A stretch of 64,000 bases of DNA from 2-02-FULL-47-50 sp964479045. GTDB taxonomy: Bacteria > Pseudomonadota > Gammaproteobacteria > Eutrophobiales > Eutrophobiaceae. The DNA lies in assembly GCA_964479045.1 (NCBI GenBank), contig CAYZJI010000014.1, positions 1-64,000 on the forward strand. Reading direction: 5' to 3'. The position numbers and the translations under genes are program-made. The notes beneath the pieces were generated by a model, which worked only from the letters and a program-made list of their open reading frames with translations, made no database searches and had not been told where the DNA came from. Below are positions 33,212 to 41,283 of the stretch, piece by piece; position 1 is the first letter of the stretch, and each line of letters begins with the position of its first letter.

Positions 33212-35979
33212 CGCGTAAAACAAAAAAACAGCCGGGGGTTTCCCGGAAAAACACGGCGGCAATTGTAGAACAGGTGGATGCCGCTGCCGCTCGTTATACG
33301 GGTAATGTGGTCGATCTGTTGCATGATCAACTGATGTCGGTTATCTGGTTACGTAAACCGGAAATTGCTGCTGTGTTTGCCGGGAAAGCACCCATCCCGC
33401 AGAATAACCGTGATGTCCTGCTGAATCTGTTGCAGGCGTGGGGCATCTGGTTCCAGTTGCTCAACATCGTGGAAGAAAACACCGGCATGCGCCGTCGCCG
33501 TCATATTGAAAAGGCGGCCGGACTGGAGCAATTGCCGGGTACATTTGCCAATGTTCTGCATCAGGCCAGGGCGGCCGGTATCAGCGCCAGAGCCATACAG
33601 GCATTGCTTTATAATGCCCACATCCGCCCTACGATTACCGCGCACCCCACGGAAGCCAAGCGTGTTACTGTCCTCGAAATCCACCGGCGTATTTATGTCT
33701 TGTTGTACCGGTTGGAAGCAGAACGCTGGACATTACGTGAACGCACAAAATTTATTGAAGCCCTGCGCAATGAAATCGATCTGTTATGGCTGACTGGCGA
33801 ATTGCGCCTTGAGAAACCTTCGGTCGCACAGGAAGTAGCATGGGGGCTGCACTTCTTCGAACAAACATTGTATGACCGCATTCCGGAAACGCTGGATCGC
33901 CTCGAATGGGCACTGTCCCGGCAATATCCGAAACATGAATTCAACATTCCGCCGTTTTTCCAGTTCGGATCCTGGATTGGCGGCGATCGTGATGGCAACC
34001 CGTTTGTCACCAATGATGTCACGCGGGAAACCCTGTTCAGCAACCGGCGCATGGTCTTGCAGTATTACCAGCGCAAACTGGTTGATGTCACCAAAAAAAT
34101 CAGTGTGACCCGGAATGCCGTAAGCCTGTCTTCCGAGTTTGAAGCGGCATTAAACCGGATGATTGCGGGCACCGGCCAGACTGAAAAGCTTTCTTCACGG
34201 AACCCCGGTGAAGTCTTCCGCCAGTTTTCCACCTGCATGTTGCAGAAAATGGAAGGCACGATTGCGCGCGACAAAAGCAAAATGCTGCCGCTGGCCAGTT
34301 ATGCCGATGCCGATGAATTTATCTCCGATCTGAAAACCCTGCATGATGGTTTGCAAAATTCCGGATGTGCCAACATCGCCCATGCGATGGTATTACCCTT
34401 GCTGCGTGCCGCAGAAGCTTACCGTTTCCGTACGGTGCGGCTCGATGTACGTGAAAATACAACAGTAACCACGCATACTTTGCATGTCATTTGGCGTGAG
34501 ATTACCGGCAAAGACAACCCGCCACCGCGTGATTCCGCGGCATGGAAGGAATGGTTACTGGCACAACTCGCTGCTCCGCAAGGCAAATTGCCGCAATTCA
34601 AAAAACTCGATGAGATGGCGGCTTCCACATTCGGGCTGTTCAAACTGATCCGTGAAATGATAGATGAACTGGATCGTGAAGCCTTCGGTCATTTCATCTT
34701 GAGCATGACCCAATCGGTGAATGACATACTTGGCATTTATCTGCTGGCGAAATATGCAGGTCTGTTTTCAGATGCGCGTGCCACACAATCCTGCCGTATT
34801 CCGATCGTGCCGTTGTTTGAAACCATAGATGATTTGCAACGCGCACCGGCTATGATGAAAGAATTGTTGAACACGCCGGTCATTCGCCGTTCGGTGAAAG
34901 AACAGGGCGGCACGCAGGAAGTGATGATCGGTTATTCCGATTCCAACAAGGACGGCGGTTATTTCACCGCGAACTGGGAATTGAACAAGGCCCAGGCCGG
35001 ACTCACACGCACCGGACAGCAATGCGGAATCCCGATTGTATTTTTCCATGGCCGTGGCGGTTCCGTCAGTCGTGGTGGCGCGCCCACCGGACACGCCATC
35101 GCCGCACAACCGGCCGGTTCCATCCATGGCCAGATGCGCATCACCGAACAGGGTGAAGTCGTGTCCTCCAAGTATGCCAACGAAGGTACGGCGCAATACC
35201 AGATGGAGTTGCTTACGGCGAGTATTTTTGAACACACCATCAAATCACTGAATGAAGCGGAACTGAAACCGGAGCCGGAAATGGACGCCGCCATGGAAGA
35301 ACTTTCTGCACTGGCATTTGCACATTATCGCCAGCTCGCTGAAACCGAAGGTCTGGTGGATTATTACAATGCCGCAAGTCCGGTAGAAGAACTTGCCAAA
35401 ATGAATATTGGTTCGCGTCCGGCCCGGCGGTTCGGCGCGAAGACATTAAAGGATTTGCGCGCGATTCCCTGGGTGTTTGCGTGGACGCAGAACCGCATGC
35501 TGGTACCGGGCTGGTATGGCGTGGGCACTGCACTGGAACGTTATCTCAAGACCCATCGTAATCGGGGCAAACGGACGCTGAAGCATCTTTACCTGCATTC
35601 GCGCCTGTTCCGTCTGATCATTGATGAAGTGGAAAAAACACTGGCGCTCACAGATATGGATGTTGCCAAACAATATGCGAACCTGGTGCCGGATGCAAAA
35701 TTGCGTAAAAGGATTTTTGGCATGGTGCAGAGTGAATATGCACGCACACGCAGAATGGTACTGACTATCAGTGGCGAGAAAAAACTATTGGCACGTTTCA
35801 AACAATTCAGCGGCAAACTCGAACGCCGCAATGCCATCCTGCATCAGGCGGGTCTCGAGCAGGTCAAACTCGTCAAACGTTTCCGCAAAGGATCAGCCGG
35901 CAACAAACAATTCGATGATTTAATTCCTCTGTTACTCTCCATCAACTGCGTCAGCGCAGGTCTTGGCTGGACGGGTTAA
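33208..35979 (+). CDS. ppc: Phosphoenolpyruvate carboxylase
   Basis: Ppc carboxylates PEP to oxaloacetate and supplies the C4 acceptor pool of the serine cycle. The 923-residue protein has the catalytic His near residue 146 in PTITAHPTEAKRVTVLE. Also present are GSWIGGDRDGNPFVTNDVT, GYSDSNKDGGYFTANWELNK and FHGRGGSVSRGGAPTGHAI. The C-terminus ends in an unusual SINCVSAGLGWTG rather than the common GMRNTG form. Translation starts with GTG in the GTGA overlap with hprA, so it is coupled. Many type I methanotrophs are thought to lack ppc, which makes its presence here informative. Confidence 0.96.
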   Translation: MTRKTKKQPGVSRKNTAAIVEQVDAAAARYTGNVVDLLHDQLMSVIWLRKPEIAAVFAGKAPIPQNNRDVLLNLLQAWGIWFQLLNIVEENTGMRRRRHIEKAAGLEQLPGTFANVLHQARAAGISARAIQALLYNAHIRPTITAHPTEAKRVTVLEIHRRIYVLLYRLEAERWTLRERTKFIEALRNEIDLLWLTGELRLEKPSVAQEVAWGLHFFEQTLYDRIPETLDRLEWALSRQYPKHEFNIPPFFQFGSWIGGDRDGNPFVTNDVTRETLFSNRRMVLQYYQRKLVDVTKKISVTRNAVSLSSEFEAALNRMIAGTGQTEKLSSRNPGEVFRQFSTCMLQKMEGTIARDKSKMLPLASYADADEFISDLKTLHDGLQNSGCANIAHAMVLPLLRAAEAYRFRTVRLDVRENTTVTTHTLHVIWREITGKDNPPPRDSAAWKEWLLAQLAAPQGKLPQFKKLDEMAASTFGLFKLIREMIDELDREAFGHFILSMTQSVNDILGIYLLAKYAGLFSDARATQSCRIPIVPLFETIDDLQRAPAMMKELLNTPVIRRSVKEQGGTQEVMIGYSDSNKDGGYFTANWELNKAQAGLTRTGQQCGIPIVFFHGRGGSVSRGGAPTGHAIAAQPAGSIHGQMRITEQGEVVSSKYANEGTAQYQMELLTASIFEHTIKSLNEAELKPEPEMDAAMEELSALAFAHYRQLAETEGLVDYYNAASPVEELAKMNIGSRPARRFGAKTLKDLRAIPWVFAWTQNRMLVPGWYGVGTALERYLKTHRNRGKRTLKHLYLHSRLFRLIIDEVEKTLALTDMDVAKQYANLVPDAKLRKRIFGMVQSEYARTRRMVLTISGEKKLLARFKQFSGKLERRNAILHQAGLEQVKLVKRFRKGSAGNKQFDDLIPLLLSINCVSAGLGWTG

Positions 35980-36126
35980 GCACTAATAGCCAGTTTTATT
36001 TGCACCATCCTTATGCTGCATTGCACTATAAAGATGCTTTTCAGGCTGTCCTTATGTAACCAATTCGACTCCGAAATATTTATATCTTATTGTTTTAATT
36101 AATATAAGTATAAAAAATCCACATCA

Positions 36127-36142
36127 TGGCACCGCTCTTGCA
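36127..36142 (+). promoter_or_regulatory. Sigma-54-type promoter (-24/-12)
   Basis: TGGCAC-CGCTC-TTGCA matches the sigma-54 consensus TGGCAC-N5-TTGCA at every conserved position. It lies in the 272-bp gap after ppc, about 110 bp before the hydrolase start codon at 36252, with an AT-rich stretch just upstream that could take an activator and IHF. Predicted start is near 36154. No enhancer-binding protein gene is in the window. Confidence 0.65.
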
Positions 36143-36251
36143 AACCTGACTTGCAAGGCGAACTTCAAGTAATTAATAAACTTGCCCGACCTGGTAGAGG
36201 AGACCTGTGGGCTGCGCCCCAAATCCATGTTTCAGATGGAGGGCAAAGACG

Positions 36252-37352
36252 ATGTTCAGAGTGTTCGGGTTGTTTATGCTGGTCGGTTGCGCCATGAATG
36301 TGATGGCGCAGGATGCAACTACTCACGACGCCATGATCATGACCATGCCGGGAAAGCTGGTCAGCGTGGGCACGCACCGTTTACACATTAACTGTACCGG
36401 TAGCGGTACTCCTACAGTGGTGATTGATTCCGGTCTGGGTGGATTTTCGCTGGAGTGGGACAACGTGCAGAAATCACTTTCCGAATCCATGCAGATCTGC
36501 ACGTATGATCGCGCCGGTTATGGCTGGAGCGATCCCGGCCCGGAGCCGCGCAACACGCAAACCATCGCCACTGAATTACACACCTTGCTGGTGAATGCCG
36601 AAATCCCCGGCCCGTATATTCTGGTCGGCCATTCTTTCGGTGGCTACAATATCCGCTATTACGCCAGCCTGTATCCGCAAACGGTACTGGGCATGGTGTT
36701 GATTGATGCCTCTCATCCTGAACAGTTTGAACGCTTGCCCCAGGTGGAAGTGAAACCCTCTGAAGTGAAACGCAAGAACAGTTGGACAGTCGCACTTGCA
36801 CGGCCGGTGTTGCCGGATAATTACCCGGCACAGGCCAGACAACTGGCGTTCTTGCTGATGTCGAGTTACAAGGCGGCACAAACCCAGGCGGAGGAATGGG
36901 AACAGTTTCGTGCCAGCGCACAGCAAGTGATCCATGAAGATCATTTACCGGATGTCGCGTTAACAGTAGTCACGCGCGGCAAACGGGTGTGGCCGCAGAA
37001 TGATTTCGGTAATCGATCAGAGCAAGTGTGGGCAGAGCTGCAGGGTGAACTGAGTCATTTGACCAGTCACGCCGATCAGATCATTGCCAGCAAAAGCGGG
37101 CATCTGGTGCATCTCGATGAACCGCAGCTGGTGATTTCCGCAATCATGAAAACAGCGCAATCGGCGCAGGTAATCGAAGAAGTACGCCTTGCCAGGTTGC
37201 AACTGCAGAAAAAATCTCCGTTGGAACGGCAGATGCTGCTGGTTAGTAATCATTATCCGGCGCGTACCAGCCAGTATTATGGGTACCTGCTGAACGGTAC
37301 CCAGCACATGGCAACGGCTTTCCGTCCGATGACGGTTTCGTGGGCGTATTAA
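36252..37352 (+). CDS. Exported alpha/beta hydrolase
   Basis: A 366-residue protein with a signal peptide (MFRVFGLFMLVGCAMNVMAQ) and an alpha/beta-hydrolase core. The nucleophile elbow is VGHSFGGY with Ser near residue 128, the oxyanion region is VVIDSGLGGFSLEW, the acid is probably in LIDASHPEQ or later, and a catalytic His candidate lies in KSGHLVHLDEPQ. The last ~70 residues are an unusual extension ending TFRPM-like TAFRPMTVSWAY. The ATG at 36252 has GGAGGG 8 bases before. The substrate is unknown. It follows the sigma-54-type site and is trailed by a strong hairpin, so it may be a single-gene unit. Confidence 0.82.
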   Translation: MFRVFGLFMLVGCAMNVMAQDATTHDAMIMTMPGKLVSVGTHRLHINCTGSGTPTVVIDSGLGGFSLEWDNVQKSLSESMQICTYDRAGYGWSDPGPEPRNTQTIATELHTLLVNAEIPGPYILVGHSFGGYNIRYYASLYPQTVLGMVLIDASHPEQFERLPQVEVKPSEVKRKNSWTVALARPVLPDNYPAQARQLAFLLMSSYKAAQTQAEEWEQFRASAQQVIHEDHLPDVALTVVTRGKRVWPQNDFGNRSEQVWAELQGELSHLTSHADQIIASKSGHLVHLDEPQLVISAIMKTAQSAQVIEEVRLARLQLQKKSPLERQMLLVSNHYPARTSQYYGYLLNGTQHMATAFRPMTVSWAY

Positions 37353-37393
37353 CTGCTTTTCTGATTTCAATTTATCCCGATTGATTTACCCCC

Positions 37394-37416
37394 GGGCTGG
37401 CGTAACGCGCCAGCCC
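37394..37416 (+). terminator. Hairpin after the exported hydrolase
   Basis: GGGCTGGCG (37394-37402) pairs perfectly with CGCCAGCCC (37408-37416) around TAACG, followed by TTGCC. It lies 42 bases after the hydrolase stop. The lack of a T-tract makes it an atypical terminator, perhaps an mRNA-stabilising or rho-assisted structure. Confidence 0.5.
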
Positions 37417-37502
37417 TTGCCTGAATATTTCTTCCCCGCCGGATAAAACCGGTTATTCCTGCGGTCATAGGGATTACAATTCATTTTCGATAAAAATTTC
37501 TG

Positions 37503-38474
37503 ATGCTGCTGATGCCCAGACTGTTATTGATTTTGTTCCTGTCCGTGCTGGCCATGCCTGTACTGGCAGAGACGCACCGTTATGTGATGGAAGATTCTGA
37601 ACTACGCGTTTATCCGGTGGATATCGCCATGACCCGGCGCGCCCAGCATGCCGCTCTATATACACTGGCGGATACCATGATTTATGGCGTAGCGGAGGAA
37701 CGGATGGCGTTTGCAAAAGCGGCCTTGTATGAAATGGCGGGATTATTTGAGGAGGAAGCTCTGCGATCCGCACCTTCCGGACGGGAAGGGTTTAATTACG
37801 CACACTGGCGCAATCAGACGCTGGATTTTGCAACAGAACTCTATCAGGCTGCCAATTCAATCGAGATCACCACGCCACTGGATGTAGTGATCGTCGATAC
37901 GGGTGAGATGCATATCATCATCAACAGCAAGTTGTATATTTTGACAAGTCCGCAAATCACCAAACCTCATGCACTCGACGAGCGCATCATCAATCATGTT
38001 TGCAGCGCCCGTTACTGCGATCCGGAATTGCTGGCCATCACGGAGAACAAATTCAAACGGACGATCGTGATCGAAGCCATCTGGGATGTAACGGAAGACA
38101 ACACGCCGGAATACCAGACCATTGATGGCTTGCATTTTTTGTTTACGGATATGGAAAACCGATCCAAAAAACAGATTGCTGCGCTCAAGGTGATCAAGGA
38201 AGTGAAATTTATCGCCGAAACCCTGAAAGATGCCAAAAGCAAGGGTGTGCCGCTGGAGTTGGCATCGCTCACCATAAAACCGTTTCAGGGCAGTTACGAT
38301 TACCGCATATCCCTGAACACGTTTGGTGATACGGTATATCTCAAATTACCGGAACTGCATCAGGTCAATCACTGGCAGGAAACCTTCATGCCGTGGATCA
38401 AGGCCCAGGTGGAAAATGAGGAATATGAACAGTATCTGGATGGTGATGAGGTGCTCGCCCGGAAACTGAAATGA
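37503..38474 (+). CDS. Exported protein of unknown function
   Basis: A 323-residue protein with a clear signal peptide (MLLMPRLLLILFLSVLAMPVLA). The mature part contains a helical section (AALYTLADTMIYGVAEERMA), a beta-rich section (LDVVIVDTGEMHIIINSKLY) and one Cys pair (HVCSARYCDP). I do not recognise the family. It is 28 bp upstream of the DUF1223 gene, which overlaps the M23 peptidase gene, so the three may be transcribed together. No Shine-Dalgarno is visible at the start; an in-frame ATG 9 bases later is possible. Confidence 0.7.
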   Translation: MLLMPRLLLILFLSVLAMPVLAETHRYVMEDSELRVYPVDIAMTRRAQHAALYTLADTMIYGVAEERMAFAKAALYEMAGLFEEEALRSAPSGREGFNYAHWRNQTLDFATELYQAANSIEITTPLDVVIVDTGEMHIIINSKLYILTSPQITKPHALDERIINHVCSARYCDPELLAITENKFKRTIVIEAIWDVTEDNTPEYQTIDGLHFLFTDMENRSKKQIAALKVIKEVKFIAETLKDAKSKGVPLELASLTIKPFQGSYDYRISLNTFGDTVYLKLPELHQVNHWQETFMPWIKAQVENEEYEQYLDGDEVLARKLK

Positions 38475-38502
38475 CAAGCCCTGCGTAACAAACAGGAATG
38501 TT

Positions 38503-39258
38503 GTGAGTCTCATAACCATGAAAACCGGTTTCCTGATTATCTCTGTTATTATGCTCTTTGTATTACCAGTCGCGTATGCCGCCACTATATTCGAATCCGG
38601 TCCGCAACGCGTGAATGTGCTGGAGCTTTATACCTCAGAGGGATGCAGCAGTTGTCCGCCAGCCGATCGATGGCTTAGTGAATTAAAAGAGGACAAAAGG
38701 CTCTGGAAAGAAATTATCCCGGTGGGGTTTCATGTCGATTACTGGAACTATATCGGTTGGTCAGATCGCTTTTCCTCAGAAAGTTACAGTGATCGCCAAC
38801 GCCGTTATGCGCGCAGCAAGGGACTTTCTACCGTTTATACTCCCGGCTTTCTGCTGAATGGCAGGGAATGGCGATCATTCTTCGGTTTGCGGCGATTGAA
38901 TCTTGATACGGATACTCTGCCGGGAAATCTGACGGCTAAAGTGGCTGACAACAACCTGAAGGTAACCTACCATCCTTCCGTAACGATCACCAATCCGGTA
39001 TTAAATATCGCTATGCTGGGGTTTGATCTCATCACTGAAGTCAAAGCCGGTGAGAACCGCGGTGAACAGCTTAAACATGACTTTACGGTGTTGGGTTATA
39101 AAACGGTTAATATGTCTGCAGAAGGTGATACTTTTACTTTGTTGACGCAACTTCCGGATCTTGTAACACCAGCGCATCGAACCGGCGTTGCCATCTGGAT
39201 TCATGAACAGGGCGATCAGACACCACTACAAGCTACCGGCGGATGGTTACAGAAATAA
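38503..39258 (+). CDS. Exported DUF1223 thioredoxin-fold protein
   Basis: A 251-residue protein with a signal peptide ending near PVAYA, followed by NVLELYTSEGCSSCPPADRW, the DUF1223 hallmark with a CxxC pair. IIPVGFHVDYWNYIGW, QRRYARSKG and VYTPGFLLNGREW also fit. DUF1223 proteins have a thioredoxin-like fold; a periplasmic redox role is plausible but not shown. GTG at 38503 follows AGGAA; ATG at 38518 is an alternative start. Its end overlaps the M23 gene by 16 bp. Confidence 0.85.
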   Translation: MSLITMKTGFLIISVIMLFVLPVAYAATIFESGPQRVNVLELYTSEGCSSCPPADRWLSELKEDKRLWKEIIPVGFHVDYWNYIGWSDRFSSESYSDRQRRYARSKGLSTVYTPGFLLNGREWRSFFGLRRLNLDTDTLPGNLTAKVADNNLKVTYHPSVTITNPVLNIAMLGFDLITEVKAGENRGEQLKHDFTVLGYKTVNMSAEGDTFTLLTQLPDLVTPAHRTGVAIWIHEQGDQTPLQATGGWLQK

Positions 39259-40271
39259 ACTGCAGGAATAATCAAAACCGGACTCATCACGGGCTGGTTC
39301 TATTATTCCTTGCCGGGCTTTCTCTGCCGGTGCAGTCGCAACCACAATTACAATTCCCGCTTGCCTGCACGCCAGAACAGGATTGCTGGGTGGTCAATTA
39401 TATGGATGTCGATCCCGCTTCCGGTTCTATTGCCGATTTTACCTGTGCCGCCCGGAGTTATGATGAACACGATGGTACGGATTTCGCCATTCGTGACTGG
39501 AAAACAATGAAAGAGGGCGTTGATGTTCTTGCGGCCGCAGAAGGGCGGGTGCTGCGTTTGCGTGATGGTGTGGCTGACCAACAGTTGTCTGATGCTGAAC
39601 GTCGCAAGGTGTTGAAACAGGATCGCGGATGCGGCAATGGCGTGTTAATCGAGCACGGTGCAGGTTGGCAAACCATGTATTGCCATCTGAAACAGGACAG
39701 CATTGTGGTGGCGAAGGGTGAAACAGTCAAAGCCGGACAGAAAATCGGTGAAGTCGGGCAGTCCGGTAATGCAGAATTTCCACATGTGCATCTCGAAGTC
39801 GTTCATGAGGGACAGTCGATTGATCCTTACACGGGTCAGGGCGCTCAGGAAGGTTGCGGCGGGATGAAACAATCCTTATGGGCTGACGACACTGCACCTG
39901 TCTATGAACCGGTTACGATTTATGCAGCGGGATTCAAGGATAGCGTTCCGGATTTTGAATTGATCAAACAGGATGCCGGTACTCCGGAGGAATTGTCTGC
40001 AGACATCCCCGCACTCACATTCTGGGTGGCGTTATATGGAGTTACAAAAGGCGATCAGATTCATCTGGAGATACTCGATCCGCAGGGAGCCGTATTTGCA
40101 GAACAGGCCATCGTTCAGGAAAAAACCCGCGCCCGGCAATTTTATTACACTGGCAAGAAAGCCAAAGGCCTCGCAACCGGTAATTACACCGGCACGGTAA
40201 AGATCATGCGCAAATCATCCGATGGCAAGACCGTTACACGAGAATTGGTGCGGAAGCTGGCTGTGAAATAA
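39243..40271 (+). CDS. Exported M23-family metallopeptidase
   Basis: A 342-residue exported protein with an M23/LytM-type peptidase domain. The zinc ligands are visible: H76 and D80 in EHDGTDFAI, and H181/H183 in EFPHVHLEV, with YCHL (near residue 147) as the further catalytic His. Signal segment is GLVLLFLAGLSLPVQS after a polar, unusually long N-terminus. Such enzymes cut peptidoglycan cross-links or regulate amidases. A C-terminal beta-rich domain of about 130 residues (DTAPVYEPVTIYAAGF onward) is unrecognised. Coupled to the DUF1223 gene by a 16-bp overlap. Confidence 0.88.
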   Translation: MVTEINCRNNQNRTHHGLVLLFLAGLSLPVQSQPQLQFPLACTPEQDCWVVNYMDVDPASGSIADFTCAARSYDEHDGTDFAIRDWKTMKEGVDVLAAAEGRVLRLRDGVADQQLSDAERRKVLKQDRGCGNGVLIEHGAGWQTMYCHLKQDSIVVAKGETVKAGQKIGEVGQSGNAEFPHVHLEVVHEGQSIDPYTGQGAQEGCGGMKQSLWADDTAPVYEPVTIYAAGFKDSVPDFELIKQDAGTPEELSADIPALTFWVALYGVTKGDQIHLEILDPQGAVFAEQAIVQEKTRARQFYYTGKKAKGLATGNYTGTVKIMRKSSDGKTVTRELVRKLAVK

Positions 40272-40278
40272 TAGAAGC

Positions 40279-40494
40279 GGTCTCAAAATTCATTTGCCGT
40301 CATACCGGTGAAAACCGGTATCCAGTAAATAATTATGCCCCATCCTACCTTCCCCTGAAGGGGAAGGGGATACCGGCCGCTACGGACTTCCTGTCCTCTC
40401 GCGGCATTTCCCACATCCTGTGGGTCGCTTCCGCCGGAATGACCGGTAAGCAACAAATAACACTGTTTCTGGCAATTTTACTATTTTTGAGACC
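40279..40494. mobile_element. MITE-like element with GGTCTCAAAA ends, long copy
   Basis: GGTCTCAAAATT (40279-40290) and ATTTTTGAGACC (40483-40494) are terminal inverted repeats enclosing 216 bp without coding potential. The interior has a GC-rich palindrome (CCTTCCCCTGAAGGGGAAGG) and a nested repeat at 40299-40443. A shorter copy with the same left end is at 61673-61743. It starts 8 bases after the M23 stop and ends just before the hicA promoter. Confidence 0.6.
40299..40443. repeat. Nested GTCAT(A/T)CCGG repeat
   Basis: GTCATACCGG (40299-40308) is mirrored by CCGGAATGAC (40434-40443). The left half continues TGAAAACCGGTATCCAG, the widespread dispersed form of GTCATTCCGGCGAAAGCCGG elements. 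It lies wholly inside the GGTCTCAAAA-bounded element, suggesting insertion of one repeat into another. Confidence 0.5.
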
Positions 40495-40502
40495 GGCCCT
40501 GG

Positions 40503-40536
40503 TTGACATTCGGACATATATGTCCGAATATAAAAT
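40503..40536 (+). promoter_or_regulatory. hicAB promoter with palindromic operator
   Basis: TTGACA (40503-40508) is followed by a perfect 22-bp palindrome (40508-40529) with half-site ATTCGGACATA, then TATAAA (40529-40534). Spacing of the -35 and -10 is 20 bp, longer than usual. A palindrome inside the promoter of a toxin-antitoxin pair is the expected autoregulatory operator for the HTH-bearing HicB. The predicted start would be close to the hicA ATG, so the message may be nearly leaderless. Confidence 0.7.
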
Positions 40537-40537
40537 T

Positions 40538-40750
40538 ATGCGAGGGAACGAGTTTATTAAAAGGATATTGGCGTTGGCAAAGCAACGTGGTGTTGCAGCA
40601 CGCGTTGATTCTAAACGTGGCAAGGGCAGTCATGTATCGCTCTATTTTGCTGACCGGGTAACTGTCGTGCGTAATCCAAAAGATGAACTCAAAACCGGGA
40701 CGTATCACGCCATGCTTAAACAACTGGGCCTGCGTGAAAAGGATATATAA
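40538..40750 (+). CDS. hicA: HicA-type mRNA interferase toxin
   Basis: A 70-residue protein of the HicA/YcfA family with a dsRBD-like fold. MRGNEFIKRILALAKQRG opens it, the catalytic His is in KRGKGSHVSLYF, and the C-terminus is TYHAMLKQLGL. HicA cleaves mRNA and is neutralised by HicB. ATG at 40538 fits the family N-terminus; an in-frame ATG at 40520 lies within the operator. No good Shine-Dalgarno is seen. hicB follows after 13 bp. Confidence 0.85.
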   Translation: MRGNEFIKRILALAKQRGVAARVDSKRGKGSHVSLYFADRVTVVRNPKDELKTGTYHAMLKQLGLREKDI

Positions 40751-40763
40751 ACAGGAGACTTTA

Positions 40764-41198
40764 ATGCACCAATTTGAATATGCCGTGAAATTGACCTCTG
40801 CGAAAGAAGGGGGATACGTGGTGACGTGCCGGGATTTGCCGGAAGTCATCACTCAAGGCGAAGATATTCACGATGCACTGGCCGAGGCCAGTGACGCCAT
40901 GGCAGAGGCGTTTGCCATGCGTATTGAAGATGAACTGGAATTTCCTGTGCCATCAGCACCAAAACGCGGAGAGTATAAAGTCTCCCCGCCCGCGGAAATG
41001 GTGGCCAAGGCCGCGTTGTATGTTGCCATACAGGAAGCCGGGTTAAGTAAATCGGAACTCGCCAGAAAACTGGATGTGAATGAGAAAGAAATCCGCCGCA
41101 TGCTTGACCCCCATCACAGCACGAGATTGCCGAGTCTGGACAAGGCTATCCGGGCGTTGGGGAAAAAACTGACAGTGAGTCTGGAAGAAGCGGCGTGA
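40764..41198 (+). CDS. hicB: HicB-type antitoxin
   Basis: A 144-residue antitoxin with a degenerate RNase H-like HicB domain (MHQFEYAVKLTSAKEGGYVV ... DLPEVITQGEDIHDALAEA). The C-terminal HTH is at about 85-140 (AGLSKSELARKLDVNEKEIR ... LPSLDKAIRALGKKL). The HTH would bind the palindrome upstream of hicA. AGGAGA precedes the ATG. It is probably co-transcribed with hicA; the next gene is on the other strand. Confidence 0.9.
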   Translation: MHQFEYAVKLTSAKEGGYVVTCRDLPEVITQGEDIHDALAEASDAMAEAFAMRIEDELEFPVPSAPKRGEYKVSPPAEMVAKAALYVAIQEAGLSKSELARKLDVNEKEIRRMLDPHHSTRLPSLDKAIRALGKKLTVSLEEAA

Positions 41199-41283
41199 AG
41201 TCAGGATTCAAGCCTTGACACCGCTCTTGTTTCATAAAGTTCTTTGTTGATATTAATCTGATCTGTCTCGGATTATTCCGCAT

